DNA of 64,000 nt. Origin: an uncultured Eubacteriales bacterium. Its GTDB lineage: Bacteria; Bacillota; Clostridia; Christensenellales; Aristaeellaceae. The stretch is from positions 32,093-96,092 of the forward strand of contig CALVNS010000004.1 of NCBI GenBank assembly GCA_944349855.1, read 5' to 3'. The position numbers and the translations under genes were made by a program. Shown here piece by piece: positions 16,581-25,717 of this stretch (its first letter is position 1; every line of letters starts with the position of its first letter). Below the pieces are notes generated by a model. That model was given only the letters and a program-made list of their open reading frames with translations, was not told the origin of the DNA and searched no databases.

Positions 16581-17597
16581 ATGAGCAAATCCAAGGAGCG
16601 CTTTGTGGATATCGGAGGTCAGGCGGTCATGGAGGGCGTCATGATGAAGTCGCCCGACGCCGTGGCCGTGGCCGTGCGCCGTCCGGACGGCAGCATCGTT
16701 GTGGATCGGGAACCGTATGAGTCCCCCGCAAGGCGGCACAGATGGATGGGCTGGCCGATCGTGCGCGGCGTGGTCAACATGGTGTCCATGCTCGCGATGG
16801 GCATGGGCGTGCTGCAAAAGTCCACCCAGATGCTCGGCGTGCTGGAGGAGGAGCCCAGCCGCTTTGAAAAGTGGCTCGCCAACAAGCTGGGCGCCAACAT
16901 CGACAAGGTCGTCATGGGCGTGGCCGGCGTGCTGGCCGTGTGCCTGAGCGTGCTGCTGTTCGTCATGCTGCCCTCCGGCGTGGCGACGCTGGCCGGACGC
17001 GCGATCGACAACGCCATCGTCATCAACCTCATCGGCGGCGTGGTGCGCATTGCGATCCTCGTCGCATACATCGGATTGATCGGCCTGATGCCCGACATGC
17101 GCCGCATCTTCCAATACCATGGCGCGGAGCACAAGACCGTCTACTGCCATGAGGCGGGCCTACCGCTGACGCCCGACAACGCGCGCCGCTTCTCGCGCCT
17201 GCACCCGCGCTGCGGCACGTCGTTTCTGCTGCTGGTCATGGTCATCAGCATCCTGGTGGGCTCTGTGGCCGACCAGGTGATCATCGCGCTGACGTCCATC
17301 GAAAAGCTGTCCTTCGGCCTGCGGTTTGTGCGCAGTCTGCTCATCCTGCCGCTGATCGCCGGCATCTCGTATGAGGTGCTCAAGGGATTGGCCCACAGCG
17401 AAAACCGGTGCGTGCGCGCGCTGCGCTGGCCCGGACTGATGATGCAGCACCTGACGACCCGCGAGCCTGACGATCAGATGCTGGAGGTGGCCATCGCGTC
17501 CATGAAGGCTGCGCTGGGCACCGTGGAGGATGCTGCGCCTGCCAAGCAGTGGAAGCCCGACGAGGCGGCCGGGACTGTGCGGGCGGCGGCAGAATGA
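16581..17597 (+). CDS. yqhQ: DUF1385 family membrane protein, YqhQ-like
   Basis: 338 residues. Starts with the family hallmark DIGGQAVMEGVMMKSPDAVAVAVR and contains WPIVRGVVNMVSML, several membrane segments (about residues 110-135, 150-180, 215-245, 255-275), and the conserved YHGAEHKTVYCHEAGLPLTPDNARRFSRLHPRCGTSFLL block. YqhQ proteins are widespread in Firmicutes and often near prmC/prfA, as here; their biochemical role is not established. ATG with AAAGAGG upstream. Its stop overlaps the prmC start (ATGA), indicating coupled translation. Confidence 0.9.
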   Translation: MSKSKERFVDIGGQAVMEGVMMKSPDAVAVAVRRPDGSIVVDREPYESPARRHRWMGWPIVRGVVNMVSMLAMGMGVLQKSTQMLGVLEEEPSRFEKWLANKLGANIDKVVMGVAGVLAVCLSVLLFVMLPSGVATLAGRAIDNAIVINLIGGVVRIAILVAYIGLIGLMPDMRRIFQYHGAEHKTVYCHEAGLPLTPDNARRFSRLHPRCGTSFLLLVMVISILVGSVADQVIIALTSIEKLSFGLRFVRSLLILPLIAGISYEVLKGLAHSENRCVRALRWPGLMMQHLTTREPDDQMLEVAIASMKAALGTVEDAAPAKQWKPDEAAGTVRAAAE

Positions 17598-18424
17598 CGC
17601 TGCGGGAAGCGCTGCGCGCGGGCGAGGAGCGCCTCCTGCGCGCGCAGGACGCAGACGCCCGGCCGGATGCGATATGGATGCTCTGCGACGTGACGGACCT
17701 GCCGCGCGCGCAGATGCTGCTGGCGTCGGGCGAGGCGCTTACGCCCGAACAGGGAGCGCGCTATGAGGCCATGCTCAAGCGCCGCGAGGCGGGCGAGCCG
17801 CTGCAGTACGTGCTGGGCACGCAGGACTTCATGGGGCATACGTTCCGCGTCGACGCGCGCGTGCTCATCCCGCGCGCGGACACGGAGACGCTGTGCGAGG
17901 AGGCCATCGCGCGCATGCACGACGGGGACGCGGTGCTGGACATCGGCACCGGCAGCGGCGCGTTGGCCGTCTCCATCGCGCTGGCACGGCCGGGGGCGCG
18001 CGTCACGGCGGTGGACGTGAGCGCGGATGCGCTGTGCGTCGCGCGGGAGAATGCGCGCGCGCTGGGCGTGGATGTGCGCATGGCGCAGAGCGACCTGTTT
18101 GCGGCGCTGCCGGGCGAGCGCTTTGACGTGATCGTCTCCAACCCGCCCTACATCGAAACGGGCGAGCTGGAAGGCCTTCAGCGCGAGGTGCGGCGCGAGC
18201 CGAGACTGGCGTTGGATGGCGGCGCAGACGGTCTGGACTTTTACAGGCGCATCGTGCGCGAGCTGCCTGCGCATCTGATGCCGGGCGGCACGGCGCTCTT
18301 TGAAGTGGGCTATGGCCAGGCGCCGGCCGTGGCAGCGCTGCTGAAGCAGACCGTCGGCGAGCCGTTTGTGCGCCGCGATCTGTGCGGCGTGGAGCGCGTC
18401 GTGGGCGCAGTGTATACGAAGTGA
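17594..18424 (+). CDS. prmC: Peptide chain release factor N5-glutamine methyltransferase
   Basis: 276 residues. N-terminal helical domain with PLQYVLGTQDFMGHTFRVDARVLIPRADTETL, a Rossmann SAM-binding domain with VLDIGTGSGALAVSIAL, and the catalytic NPPY motif (residues 183-186, SNPPYIETGEL). It methylates the Gln of the GGQ motif in release factors, whose gene prfA follows 12 nt downstream. This prmC-prfA pairing is common. Start overlaps the yqhQ stop. Confidence 0.95.
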   Translation: MTLREALRAGEERLLRAQDADARPDAIWMLCDVTDLPRAQMLLASGEALTPEQGARYEAMLKRREAGEPLQYVLGTQDFMGHTFRVDARVLIPRADTETLCEEAIARMHDGDAVLDIGTGSGALAVSIALARPGARVTAVDVSADALCVARENARALGVDVRMAQSDLFAALPGERFDVIVSNPPYIETGELEGLQREVRREPRLALDGGADGLDFYRRIVRELPAHLMPGGTALFEVGYGQAPAVAALLKQTVGEPFVRRDLCGVERVVGAVYTK

Positions 18425-18436
18425 CCGGGAGAGGCT

Positions 18437-19504
18437 ATGCTGGAGCGATTGGATTGGGTCAGGGGACGGTATGAGGAGCTGTCGATGCTCCTCTCTCAGC
18501 CGGAGGTCGTCGCGGATCAGGCCAGGTGGCAGCGCCTGCTGCGCGAGCATGCGCAGCTGGAGCCGCTGTTTCAGGCCTGTGGTCGGTACGAGCAGTTGCT
18601 CGCCCAGCGCCGTGAGGCGGACGAGATGCTGCGCGATCCCGACCTTGCGGACATGGCGCAGGAGGAGATCGAAAGCCTCTCCGCGCAGATTGAGGACAAG
18701 GAGCGAGAGATCCAGCTGCTGTTGCTGCCGCGCGATCCCAATGACGAGCGCAACGTCGTCATGGAGATTCGCGCAGGGGCGGGCGGCGAGGAGGCGGGGC
18801 TGTTTGGCGCAGTGCTGCTGCGCATGTATACCCGCTATGCCGAGCGCCGGGGCCTGCACGTGGAGATGATGGACGGCAACTTCACGGAGTTGGGCGGCGT
18901 CAAGGAGGCGACGTTTACCATCAGCGGCGCGGGCGCGTACAGCCGCCTCAAGTACGAGAGCGGCGTGCATCGCGTGCAGCGCGTGCCCGCGACCGAGTCG
19001 GGCGGACGCATTCACACCTCCACGGCGACCGTGGCCGTGCTGCCCGAGGCCGAGGAGGTCGAGGTCCAGATTAACCCTGCGGACCTGCGCATCGACGTCT
19101 ACCGCTCCAGCGGGCACGGCGGCCAGTGCGTCAACACGACGGACTCGGCGGTGCGCATCACGCATCTGCCGACGGGGCTGGTCGTCACCTGCCAGGACGA
19201 GAAGTCGCAGATCAAGAATCGGGACAAGGCCATGCGCGTGCTGCGCGCGCGGCTGTATGACAAGCTGCGCTCCGAACGGGACGCGGCGTATGCGCAGGAC
19301 CGGCGGTCGCAGGTGGGCACGGGCGACCGGAGCGAGCGCATCCGCACGTACAACTTTCCGCAGGGGCGCGTGACGGACCACAGGATCGGCCTGACGATCT
19401 ACCGGATCGACAGCTTTGTGGACGGCGACATGGACGAGATCATCGACGCGCTGATCCTCGCGGACCAGGCTGCGCGGCTGAAGGCGGCTACGGGCCAGGC
19501 ATAA
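18437..19504 (+). CDS. prfA: Peptide chain release factor 1
   Basis: 355 residues. Contains [21 protein letters not shown], the release-factor signature [24 protein letters not shown] with the GGQ tripeptide at 228-230, and [22 protein letters not shown]. Length and the absence of an RF2-type frameshift region support RF1, which reads UAA and UAG. ATG follows GGGAGAGG-like purines. Cotranscribed with prmC. Confidence 0.95.
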   Translation: MLERLDWVRGRYEELSMLLSQPEVVADQARWQRLLREHAQLEPLFQACGRYEQLLAQRREADEMLRDPDLADMAQEEIESLSAQIEDKEREIQLLLLPRDPNDERNVVMEIRAGAGGEEAGLFGAVLLRMYTRYAERRGLHVEMMDGNFTELGGVKEATFTISGAGAYSRLKYESGVHRVQRVPATESGGRIHTSTATVAVLPEAEEVEVQINPADLRIDVYRSSGHGGQCVNTTDSAVRITHLPTGLVVTCQDEKSQIKNRDKAMRVLRARLYDKLRSERDAAYAQDRRSQVGTGDRSERIRTYNFPQGRVTDHRIGLTIYRIDSFVDGDMDEIIDALILADQAARLKAATGQA

Positions 19505-19525
19505 TCCCCGCAAGAACGGCGCGCG

Positions 19526-19547
19526 CCCCGCATACACATGTGCGGGG
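19526..19547 (+). promoter_or_regulatory. Hairpin abutting the ZIP gene start
   Basis: CCCCGCA / TGCGGGG stem immediately before GTG 19548, covering the only ribosome-site-like purines (GCGGGG). It may restrict initiation or make it depend on ribosomes arriving from prfA. Confidence 0.45.
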
Positions 19548-20303
19548 GTGACCGCTTTGGGAGAGATTGCGCTGGTGGCGCTGGCGGGAATGGTTTTCGG
19601 CGTGGCGGGGACGGGCGTTGGCGCTTTGCTGGGCGTGGCGGTTGGCATGCCCAGCCCGCGCGCGCTCGCCTGCCTGCTCAGCCTGACGGGCGGGCTGATG
19701 ATCGCGCTCGCATGTTTCAAGATGTTGCCCAACGCATATGCGCTCAGCGCGCCGATGGGCATGGCCGGCATGCTGATGGGCGTGGTGGCAACCTTGGCGC
19801 TGGATGCGCTGCTGCGAAGGCGAATGCGTATCGTTCAGCGCACGCAGGCCAGCGAAGAGGAAGGGCTGGCACGCGCGGGATTGATGGTCGCTGCGGGCAG
19901 CGCGCTGCACAACCTGCCTGAAGGGCTGGCCGTCGGATCCGGATGCGCGCAGGCGCCGGCGCTGGGGTTTGCACTGGCCGCGATGATCCTGCTGCACGAC
20001 GTGCCGGAAGGCATGGCGGCGGCGCTGCCGCTGCGCGCATCCGGTGTGGGCGCCGTACGCGCGCTGGCGATGACGGCGGCGAGCGGCGTGCCGGCCGGCG
20101 TGGGCGCTGCCGCAGGTCTTGTGCTGGGCGGCGTGTCGCCGGACATGCTCGCGCTTTGCATGGGTCTGGCGGGCGGCACGGTGCTGCAGGTTGCCGCGGA
20201 GGAGCTCATCCCGCGCGCAGAGGCGCTGGAGTCGTTCTGGGGCTCGTCCCTGTGTCTGACGTTGGGGGTCGCGCTGGGCAGCGCGGTCTCGCTGATCGTA
20301 TAG
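19548..20303 (+). CDS. ZIP family metal transporter
   Basis: 251-residue membrane protein with about eight hydrophobic segments. The ZIP metal motifs are present: SALHNLPEGLAVGSG in TM4 and LHDVPEGMAAALPLR in TM5, both HN/DxPEG forms that line the binuclear metal site. It resembles the GufA/ZupT-like group that moves zinc or other divalent cations into the cytosol. GTG 19548 is the first in-frame start; no good ribosome site is exposed because a hairpin covers it. Placement between prfA and tsaC is not usual and may reflect insertion into a conserved translation-gene run. Confidence 0.88.
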   Translation: MTALGEIALVALAGMVFGVAGTGVGALLGVAVGMPSPRALACLLSLTGGLMIALACFKMLPNAYALSAPMGMAGMLMGVVATLALDALLRRRMRIVQRTQASEEEGLARAGLMVAAGSALHNLPEGLAVGSGCAQAPALGFALAAMILLHDVPEGMAAALPLRASGVGAVRALAMTAASGVPAGVGAAAGLVLGGVSPDMLALCMGLAGGTVLQVAAEELIPRAEALESFWGSSLCLTLGVALGSAVSLIV

Positions 20304-20317
20304 AGAGAAGGAAAAAC

Positions 20318-21346
20318 GTGGAAACACAGATGGTAAAGGCCGACGCGCAGTCCGTTGCGCAGGCTGCGGCATACATCCGTGCGGGAGAGGTCGTCGCCTT
20401 TCCCACGGAGACGGTGTATGGATTGGGCGCGGATGCGCTCAACGCGCAGGCGGTACACCGCATCTTTGAGGCAAAGGGCCGGCCGGCGGACAACCCGCTG
20501 ATCGTGCACATCGCCGCCCTGGACCAGCTGGATGCGCTCGTGACGGACGTGCCCGAGGCCGCATGGCGGCTGATCGAGGCATTCTGGCCCGGCCCGATGA
20601 CGCTGATTCTGCCAAAGCGCGACGGCATCCCGGACGTGGTGTCGGCCGGACTTTCGACGGTGGGCATCCGCTTCCCGAGCCATCCCGTGGCGCAGGAACT
20701 GATCCGGCGCAGCGGCTGCCCGATCGCGGCGCCCAGCGCCAACCGCAGCGGACGGCCCAGCCCCACGCGCGCTTCGCACGTGCTGGAGGACATGCAAGGG
20801 CGCATTCCGATGATCCTTGACGGCGGGCCGTGCGCAGTCGGGCTCGAGTCGAGCGTCATTGACGTGACGGGCGGCACGCCCGTGGTGCTGCGTCCCGGCG
20901 GCGTGACGCCCGAGATGATCGAGCGCGCGGCCGGCGGCGTGCGCGTGGACGAGCACGTCATGAAGCCGCTGGAGGAGGGCGAGACGGCGCGCTCGCCGGG
21001 CATGAAGTACCGGCACTATGCGCCCCGGGCGGAGATGACGATCTTCACCGGCGCGCCGGACGCAGTGGCGCGCGCGATCTGCTCGCGCTATGATGCGGCC
21101 CCGCGCGGCGCGGCAATCCTGGCGCTCTCTGAGCACGTGGCGGGCTATGGCGCGCGGCGTGTGTTCTCGCTGGGGAGCCTTTCGCACGCCCAGGAGGCGG
21201 CGGGCGCGCTCTTTGACCTGCTGCGTGAGATGGACGCGCTGGGCGTGGAGCGCATCTATGCCGAGGCGCTCGACCCGCATGGCATCGGCCTGGCGGTTAT
21301 GAACCGCATGGGCCGGGCGGCGGGATTTCACATCATCGAGGTGTAA
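20318..21346 (+). CDS. tsaC: L-threonylcarbamoyladenylate synthase (TsaC/Sua5, YwlC type)
   Basis: 342 residues, so the longer Sua5 form. The YrdC catalytic domain (residues about 1-210) has FPTETVYGLGADALN, KGRPADNPLIVHI, and CPIAAPSANRSGRPSPT. The C-terminal Sua5 domain includes SPGMKYRHYAPRAEM. The enzyme makes threonylcarbamoyl-AMP from threonine, bicarbonate and ATP for t6A37 of ANN-decoding tRNAs. GTG 20318 has AAGGA 6 nt upstream; ATG 20330 is the alternative. The arginine phosphatase gene follows 3 nt later. Confidence 0.93.
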   Translation: METQMVKADAQSVAQAAAYIRAGEVVAFPTETVYGLGADALNAQAVHRIFEAKGRPADNPLIVHIAALDQLDALVTDVPEAAWRLIEAFWPGPMTLILPKRDGIPDVVSAGLSTVGIRFPSHPVAQELIRRSGCPIAAPSANRSGRPSPTRASHVLEDMQGRIPMILDGGPCAVGLESSVIDVTGGTPVVLRPGGVTPEMIERAAGGVRVDEHVMKPLEEGETARSPGMKYRHYAPRAEMTIFTGAPDAVARAICSRYDAAPRGAAILALSEHVAGYGARRVFSLGSLSHAQEAAGALFDLLREMDALGVERIYAEALDPHGIGLAVMNRMGRAAGFHIIEV

Positions 21347-21349
21347 GCG

Positions 21350-21799
21350 ATGGAGATTCTCTTTGTCTGCTCGGGCAACACGTGCCGGAGTCCCATGGCG
21401 CAGACCCTGGCGCGCGATTGGCTCAAGCGCCACGGCATCGGCATGCGGGTACGGGTGTTTTCGGCGGGCATTTCGGCCTATACGGGCGAGGAGGCGACCG
21501 ACGGGGCCAAGAACGCCATGCGCACGCGCGGCCTGTCGCTGGATACGCACCGCGCGCGGCTGCTGACGCGCGAGATCTTTGACGCCGCCGATCTGGTGTT
21601 GTGCATGACGCAGGGGCATAAACAGGCGATTCTGCAGGTGCACCCCAACGACAAGACATTCACGCTCAATGAATATGCCGGCGTCGGCGGTTACGTGGAC
21701 GATCCCTTCGGCATGAGCGATGCGGTGTATGAGCGGTGCGCCGGACAGCTGGAGGATCTGGTGGATCGCGCGATGGAGCGTGCCTGCCATGCGCTGTGA
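21350..21799 (+). CDS. ywlE: Low-molecular-weight phosphatase, YwlE-like protein-arginine phosphatase
   Basis: 149 residues. Active-site loop CSGNTCRS gives C7-x5-R13, and a C-terminal DDPFG motif supplies the general acid Asp. Thr11 in the loop matches the threonine that selects phospho-arginine in Bacillus YwlE; the segment FTLNEYAG..GYVDDPFG also matches YwlE. It would reverse McsB arginine phosphorylation, though no mcsB is in this window. Located directly after tsaC, as in Bacillus (ywlC, ywlE). Overlaps the next gene by 11 nt. Confidence 0.85.
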   Translation: MEILFVCSGNTCRSPMAQTLARDWLKRHGIGMRVRVFSAGISAYTGEEATDGAKNAMRTRGLSLDTHRARLLTREIFDAADLVLCMTQGHKQAILQVHPNDKTFTLNEYAGVGGYVDDPFGMSDAVYERCAGQLEDLVDRAMERACHAL

Positions 21800-22289
21800 G
21801 GGCTTCCCATTTGAGGCGGGCGCGGATGCGCGCGTGCTCGTGCTGGGCTCCATGCCGGGGATTGCGTCGCTGCGCGCGGGGCAGTACTACGCGCACCCGC
21901 GCAACGCCTTCTGGCCGATCGTCTTTTCGCTGTGGGATGCGCCGCTGACCGCGGATTACGCCCAACGGCTCGCATTTGCGCGGGCGCATCACATTGCGCT
22001 GTGGGATGCGGCGCATACCTGCGAGCGCGAGGGCAGCCTGGATGCCGATATGCGGCGCGCCGAGCCGAATGACTTTGACGGGCTGATGGCGTTTGCACCG
22101 GGCATCCACACCGTGCTGTGCAACGGGGCCGCGTCCCATGCGATCGTGATGCGCTGCGGGTTTGCCGCGCGATACGGCCTGCGGGTGCTGCGCATGCCGT
22201 CGACCAGTCCGGCCCATACGATGCCCTTTGAACAAAAGCGTGCCGCATGGCGCGTGCTGCGCGAGGCGGCGGAGGAGGGAGAAGCGTGA
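21789..22289 (+). CDS. DNA-deoxyinosine glycosylase (UDG superfamily family 6)
   Basis: 166 residues. LVLGSMPGIASLRAGQYYAHPRNAFWPIVF is characteristic of the family 6 uracil-DNA-glycosylase superfamily members that remove hypoxanthine from deaminated DNA. ALWDAAHTCEREGSLDADM and LRMPSTSPAH provide the later conserved blocks. ATG lies inside the preceding gene (11-nt overlap) and its stop overlaps the next GTG start, so translation is coupled on both sides. Confidence 0.88.
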   Translation: MRCEGFPFEAGADARVLVLGSMPGIASLRAGQYYAHPRNAFWPIVFSLWDAPLTADYAQRLAFARAHHIALWDAAHTCEREGSLDADMRRAEPNDFDGLMAFAPGIHTVLCNGAASHAIVMRCGFAARYGLRVLRMPSTSPAHTMPFEQKRAAWRVLREAAEEGEA

Positions 22290-23620
22290 ACATCATCGAA
22301 ATCATCCTGAAGAAGAAGCGCGGGGAAGCGCTCACGCGCGAGGAGATTCGATTCTTTGCGCGCGGTGCGGCGGACGGGTCCCTGCCGGACGAACAGCTGG
22401 CCGCACTGCTGATGGCCATCTGCCTGCGCGGCATGACGCCGCAGGAGACCGCCGACCTGACGATGGAGATGATGCACTCGGGCGAGGTCGTGGATCTCTC
22501 GGGCGTGGGCGGTGTGTGCGTGGACAAGCACTCCACCGGTGGCGTAGGCGACACGACGACGCTGGTGCTCACCCCGCTGGTGGCCGCCTGCGGCGCGAAG
22601 GTCGCCAAGATGTCCGGCCGCGGCCTGGGCCACACCGGGGGTACGCTGGACAAGCTGGAGAGCATCCCCGGCTGCACGGTTTCCCTTTCGCAAGAAGCGT
22701 TCGTGGCGCAGGTGCGCCGCATTGGATGTGCCGTCATCGGCCAGACGGGCGACCTCGTGCCTGCGGACAAGCGCCTCTACGCGCTGCGCGACGTGACGGG
22801 CACGGTCGACAGCGTGCCGCTGATCGCCTCGAGCATTCTGTCCAAGAAGCTGGCCGCGGGCGCGCATGCCATCGTGCTGGACGTCAAGACCGGCAGCGGC
22901 GCGCTCATGCAGACGCTGGAGGACAGCGTCGAGCTGGCGCAGGCGATGGTGCGCATCGGCACGCTGGCCGGGCGGCCCATCCTGGCGATGGTGACGGGCA
23001 TGGATCAGCCGCTGGGCACGCACGTGGGCAACGCGCTGGAAGTCAAGGAGGCGATCGACATCCTGTCGGGCCGCGCGGACGGCAAAAGCGCGGACCTGCG
23101 GGAGGTGTCCATGCTGCTGGGCGAGCAGATGCTGCTGGCTGCGGGCGCGGCGCCCTCGCGCGATGAGGCGCGCCGACGGCTGGAGCATGCGCTTGAGAGC
23201 GGGGCAGGGCTGGAAAAGCTGCGCGAGATGATCGCCGCGCAGGGCGGCGACGCGCGCGTGTGCGACGACACGGGGCTGCTGCCGCGCGCCCGCTATATCC
23301 TGCCCGTGCCCGCCATGCGGGATGGATACGTCTGCTCGATGGACACGACGGGCATCGGTTATGTCGCACAGGGATTGGGCGCGGGGCGTGCGCGTAAGAC
23401 CGACGTCATCGACCCGGCGGTCGGGCTGGTGATGGCTGTGCGCATCGGCGAACGGCTCTGCGAGGGCGAGCCCATCGCGTACATCCATGCAAACGACGAG
23501 GCGCGCGGCCGGGCAGCCGTGGAGCGCATGCAGCAGCTGGTGCGGCTTTCCGACGCGCAGCCGCAAAGGCCGCCGCTGGTCCTGGCGGAGGTGACGCCGC
23601 AGGGCGTGCGGCGGGCTTAA
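22286..23620 (+). CDS. pdp: Pyrimidine-nucleoside phosphorylase
   Basis: 444 residues. The family signature SGRGLGHTGGTLDKLESI is intact, with STGGVGDTTTLVLTPLVAACG for phosphate binding and IVLDVKTGSGALM. It cleaves uridine, thymidine or deoxyuridine to base and (deoxy)ribose-1-phosphate. GTG 22286 overlaps the glycosylase stop as GTGA, and GGAGGGAGAAG lies just upstream. It closes the 16.6-23.6 kb run. No deoC or cdd adjoins it, but a nucleoside ABC transporter is at 35 kb. Confidence 0.93.
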   Translation: MNIIEIILKKKRGEALTREEIRFFARGAADGSLPDEQLAALLMAICLRGMTPQETADLTMEMMHSGEVVDLSGVGGVCVDKHSTGGVGDTTTLVLTPLVAACGAKVAKMSGRGLGHTGGTLDKLESIPGCTVSLSQEAFVAQVRRIGCAVIGQTGDLVPADKRLYALRDVTGTVDSVPLIASSILSKKLAAGAHAIVLDVKTGSGALMQTLEDSVELAQAMVRIGTLAGRPILAMVTGMDQPLGTHVGNALEVKEAIDILSGRADGKSADLREVSMLLGEQMLLAAGAAPSRDEARRRLEHALESGAGLEKLREMIAAQGGDARVCDDTGLLPRARYILPVPAMRDGYVCSMDTTGIGYVAQGLGAGRARKTDVIDPAVGLVMAVRIGERLCEGEPIAYIHANDEARGRAAVERMQQLVRLSDAQPQRPPLVLAEVTPQGVRRA

Positions 23621-23711
23621 GTCGCATCGTTGACATATCCGGATTCGGAGCTCCAAAACATATAACATGGATCGAGGTATTCTCTGATTCAAAGCGCAAC
23701 ACAGGGAAGCG

Positions 23712-24470
23712 ATGTGCAATCAAATGATCCCATACGATGAATACGGGAGCCGCGAGCATCCCACGGTACTGCTCCTGCATGGTGCGGCAGCGCTCAATAC
23801 GTTTTGCTGTCAATACTGCCTTTCCTCAAAGTATCACTTGATTGTTCCACATCTGTGCGGCGCGGGCAAGCTGGCCAATAGGGCATATGATCCTGAATGG
23901 ATGAAGCGCGAGTTGTTTGTGCTGATTGCGGGCCTGCACAAGGAGAAGATCGGCATCATAGGTCATTCGCTCGGCGCGCAGCTGGCCGTTATGCTCGTGT
24001 GCGAGCGTCCAGAGCGATTTTGCTTTGCGGTTTTCCTGAGCGCATGGGTGAATCCGACGGCCAAGGCGATCAGGCGATACTGCCGCTTTGCCGGATTGGC
24101 GGCGGGGATGCTGCATTGCAAATGGCTGGTCCGCCTGCAGGGAAGGTACTGGCGCTATACAAAAGCGCAGGCTGATGACATGGCGGCGTATGCCGCGTCG
24201 ATCACCCTGCAGGTCTATCGCTCGTTTTTTGAAAATACGTTGGATCTGAAAAGACTGCCCACGTATGCGACGCTCGACCTTCCGATGCTGGCCATCTGCG
24301 GGAGCGGCGAGGTCGTGGACATGAAGACTTCCTTGGCGCTTCTGGGCGAAAATGCGCACTGCCGGACCCTGATGCTGTCCCAAGCGGGCCATGACTTTCC
24401 GATGCGGAGGGCGGAGGCGCTCAACCCCATTCTGGAGGCGTTCATTGAGCGGTTTAAGGCGCCATCATGA
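23712..24470 (+). CDS. Alpha/beta hydrolase
   Basis: 252 residues. HG oxyanion motif VLLLHGAAALN, nucleophile elbow GHSLG with Ser86, and a C-terminal GHDFP supplying the likely catalytic His; an Asp/Glu in ICGSGEVVDMK is a candidate acid. No signal peptide. Substrate unknown; esterase, thioesterase or haloperoxidase-like activities are all possible. The gene is noticeably less G+C-rich than neighbours and is cysteine-rich near the N-terminus (FCCQYCLSS). GGGAAGC precedes the ATG. A TTGACA at 23630 has no well-spaced -10. It converges on asnA with a shared terminator. Confidence 0.8.
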   Translation: MCNQMIPYDEYGSREHPTVLLLHGAAALNTFCCQYCLSSKYHLIVPHLCGAGKLANRAYDPEWMKRELFVLIAGLHKEKIGIIGHSLGAQLAVMLVCERPERFCFAVFLSAWVNPTAKAIRRYCRFAGLAAGMLHCKWLVRLQGRYWRYTKAQADDMAAYAASITLQVYRSFFENTLDLKRLPTYATLDLPMLAICGSGEVVDMKTSLALLGENAHCRTLMLSQAGHDFPMRRAEALNPILEAFIERFKAPS

Positions 24471-24540
24471 CGAAGGACAGGAAAAAAGACATCCTCCAGA
24501 TGCGCCGGCGACGCATCCAATCGGAATGAGAAGCAGACAA

Positions 24541-24573
24541 GGGGCGGCAGCGCATTTCGCTGCCGTCCCTTTG
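24541..24573. terminator. Bidirectional terminator between the hydrolase and asnA
   Basis: Stem CGGCAGCG / CGCTGCCG extended by GGG/CCC pairs; CCCTTTG on plus and CCCCTTGTCT on minus follow. Serves both converging genes. Confidence 0.7.
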
Positions 24574-24608
24574 ATCGTGCAATGATGCCGGCCCCGGTCC
24601 TCGGCGCC

Positions 24609-25616
24609 TCACAGCAGCGTGACGCCCGCCTCCTCGAAGACGCGATGGGTCTGCGCATCCCAGATGGAGGATTGAACCTCGCCAATGTGCGCCTTGCCCA
24701 ACAACAGCATGCATAGGCGCGACTGGCCGATGCCGCCGCCCATCGTCAGGGGCAGCTTGCCCTCCAACAGCATGCGGTGGAACGGGAGGCTGCGCCGCGC
24801 GTCGCAGCCGGCAAGCGTCAGCTGGCGGTCCAGTGTCTCGGGATCGACGCGAATGCCCATTGAGGAGACCTCGAACGCGCAGTCGAGCAGGGGATTGTAA
24901 AAGAGAATATCGCCGTTGAGCGACCAATCGTCGTAGTCCGGCGCGCGCCCGTCGTGCGGCTTGCCCGAGCGCAGCTTGCCGCCGATCTGAGAGAGAAACG
25001 TCGTCGGATGTTCGCGCAGATAGGCGTTTTCGCGCTCCTTGGGCGAAAGATCGGGATACAGGTCCTCCAGCTCCTGAGAGGAGATGAACGACACCTCGCG
25101 CGAGAGGGCGGTGTGCAGGCTCGGATAGCGCCCGCGCACGATGAGCGCTGCGTCGCAGATGCAGCCGACGATGGCGTTCACGGTCGCGCGCAGCACGGAC
25201 TCGGTGCGCATCTCGGCGGTGATGACCTTTTCCCAGTCCCACTGGTCGACGTAGATGGAGTGCAGGTTATCCAGCTCCTCGTCGCGGCGGATGGCGTTCA
25301 TGTCGGTATAGATGCCCTTGCCGACGTGAAAGTCGTAGCGGTACAGCGCCATGCGCTTCCACTTGGCCAGCGAGTGCACGACCTGCGCGTCGACGCCGGC
25401 GGCGGGCACGTCGAAGGAGACGGGGCGCTCGACGCCGTTGAGGTCATCGTTGAGGCCCGTGGCGGGATCGACGAACAGCGGGGCGGATACGCGCTTGAGC
25501 GAGAGCGCGCCGGCGAGCGCATCCTGGAAGGTGCGCTTGATCAGGCTGATGGCCGCCTGCGTCTCGTAGAGCGAGAGCGTCGGGCGGTAGCCGGCCGGAA
25601 TATAGCTTGCAGACAT
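24609..25616 (-). CDS. asnA: Aspartate-ammonia ligase (asparagine synthetase A)
   Basis: 335 residues, class II aminoacyl-tRNA-synthetase-like fold. It makes asparagine from aspartate, ammonia and ATP. Visible blocks are SLIKRTFQDALAGALSLKRVSAPLFVDPATGLNDDLNGVERPV, LHSIYVDQWDWEKVI, SQIGGKLRSGKPHDGRAPDYDDW, and LTMGGGIGQSRLCMLLLGKAHIGEVQSSIW. ATG 25616 has GAAGGG 5-6 nt upstream; an earlier in-frame ATG adds six residues without a ribosome site. It is transcribed alone from a consensus promoter with only about a 25-nt leader, so there is no T-box. Confidence 0.96.
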   Translation of the reverse strand: MSASYIPAGYRPTLSLYETQAAISLIKRTFQDALAGALSLKRVSAPLFVDPATGLNDDLNGVERPVSFDVPAAGVDAQVVHSLAKWKRMALYRYDFHVGKGIYTDMNAIRRDEELDNLHSIYVDQWDWEKVITAEMRTESVLRATVNAIVGCICDAALIVRGRYPSLHTALSREVSFISSQELEDLYPDLSPKERENAYLREHPTTFLSQIGGKLRSGKPHDGRAPDYDDWSLNGDILFYNPLLDCAFEVSSMGIRVDPETLDRQLTLAGCDARRSLPFHRMLLEGKLPLTMGGGIGQSRLCMLLLGKAHIGEVQSSIWDAQTHRVFEEAGVTLL

Positions 25617-25647
25617 GAAATCCCTTCTTTGCATGAGGATGCCTTTC

Positions 25648-25676
25648 AGTATACCCGCTTCAGGCGGTTCTGTCAA
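25648..25676 (-). promoter_or_regulatory. Consensus promoter of asnA
   Basis: Minus strand TTGACA, 17-bp spacer, TATACT, directly after the T-tract of the upstream terminator. Confidence 0.88.
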
Positions 25677-25687
25677 ATGGAGCGGGC

Positions 25688-25717
25688 AAAAAAAGAAGCG
25701 CGGCCTTACGCCGCGCT
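25688..25717 (-). terminator. Intrinsic terminator upstream of the asnA promoter
   Basis: AGCGCGGC / GCCGCGCT with a 5-nt loop followed by TCTTTTTTT on the minus strand. It lies about 180 bp after the peptide-binding-protein stop, an unusual distance, and closes the structured interval described separately. Confidence 0.88.

Noticed and set aside
23630-23666. TTGACA with TATAAC upstream of the alpha/beta hydrolase as a promoter
   Set aside because: Spacer of 25 bp is too long for sigma-A.
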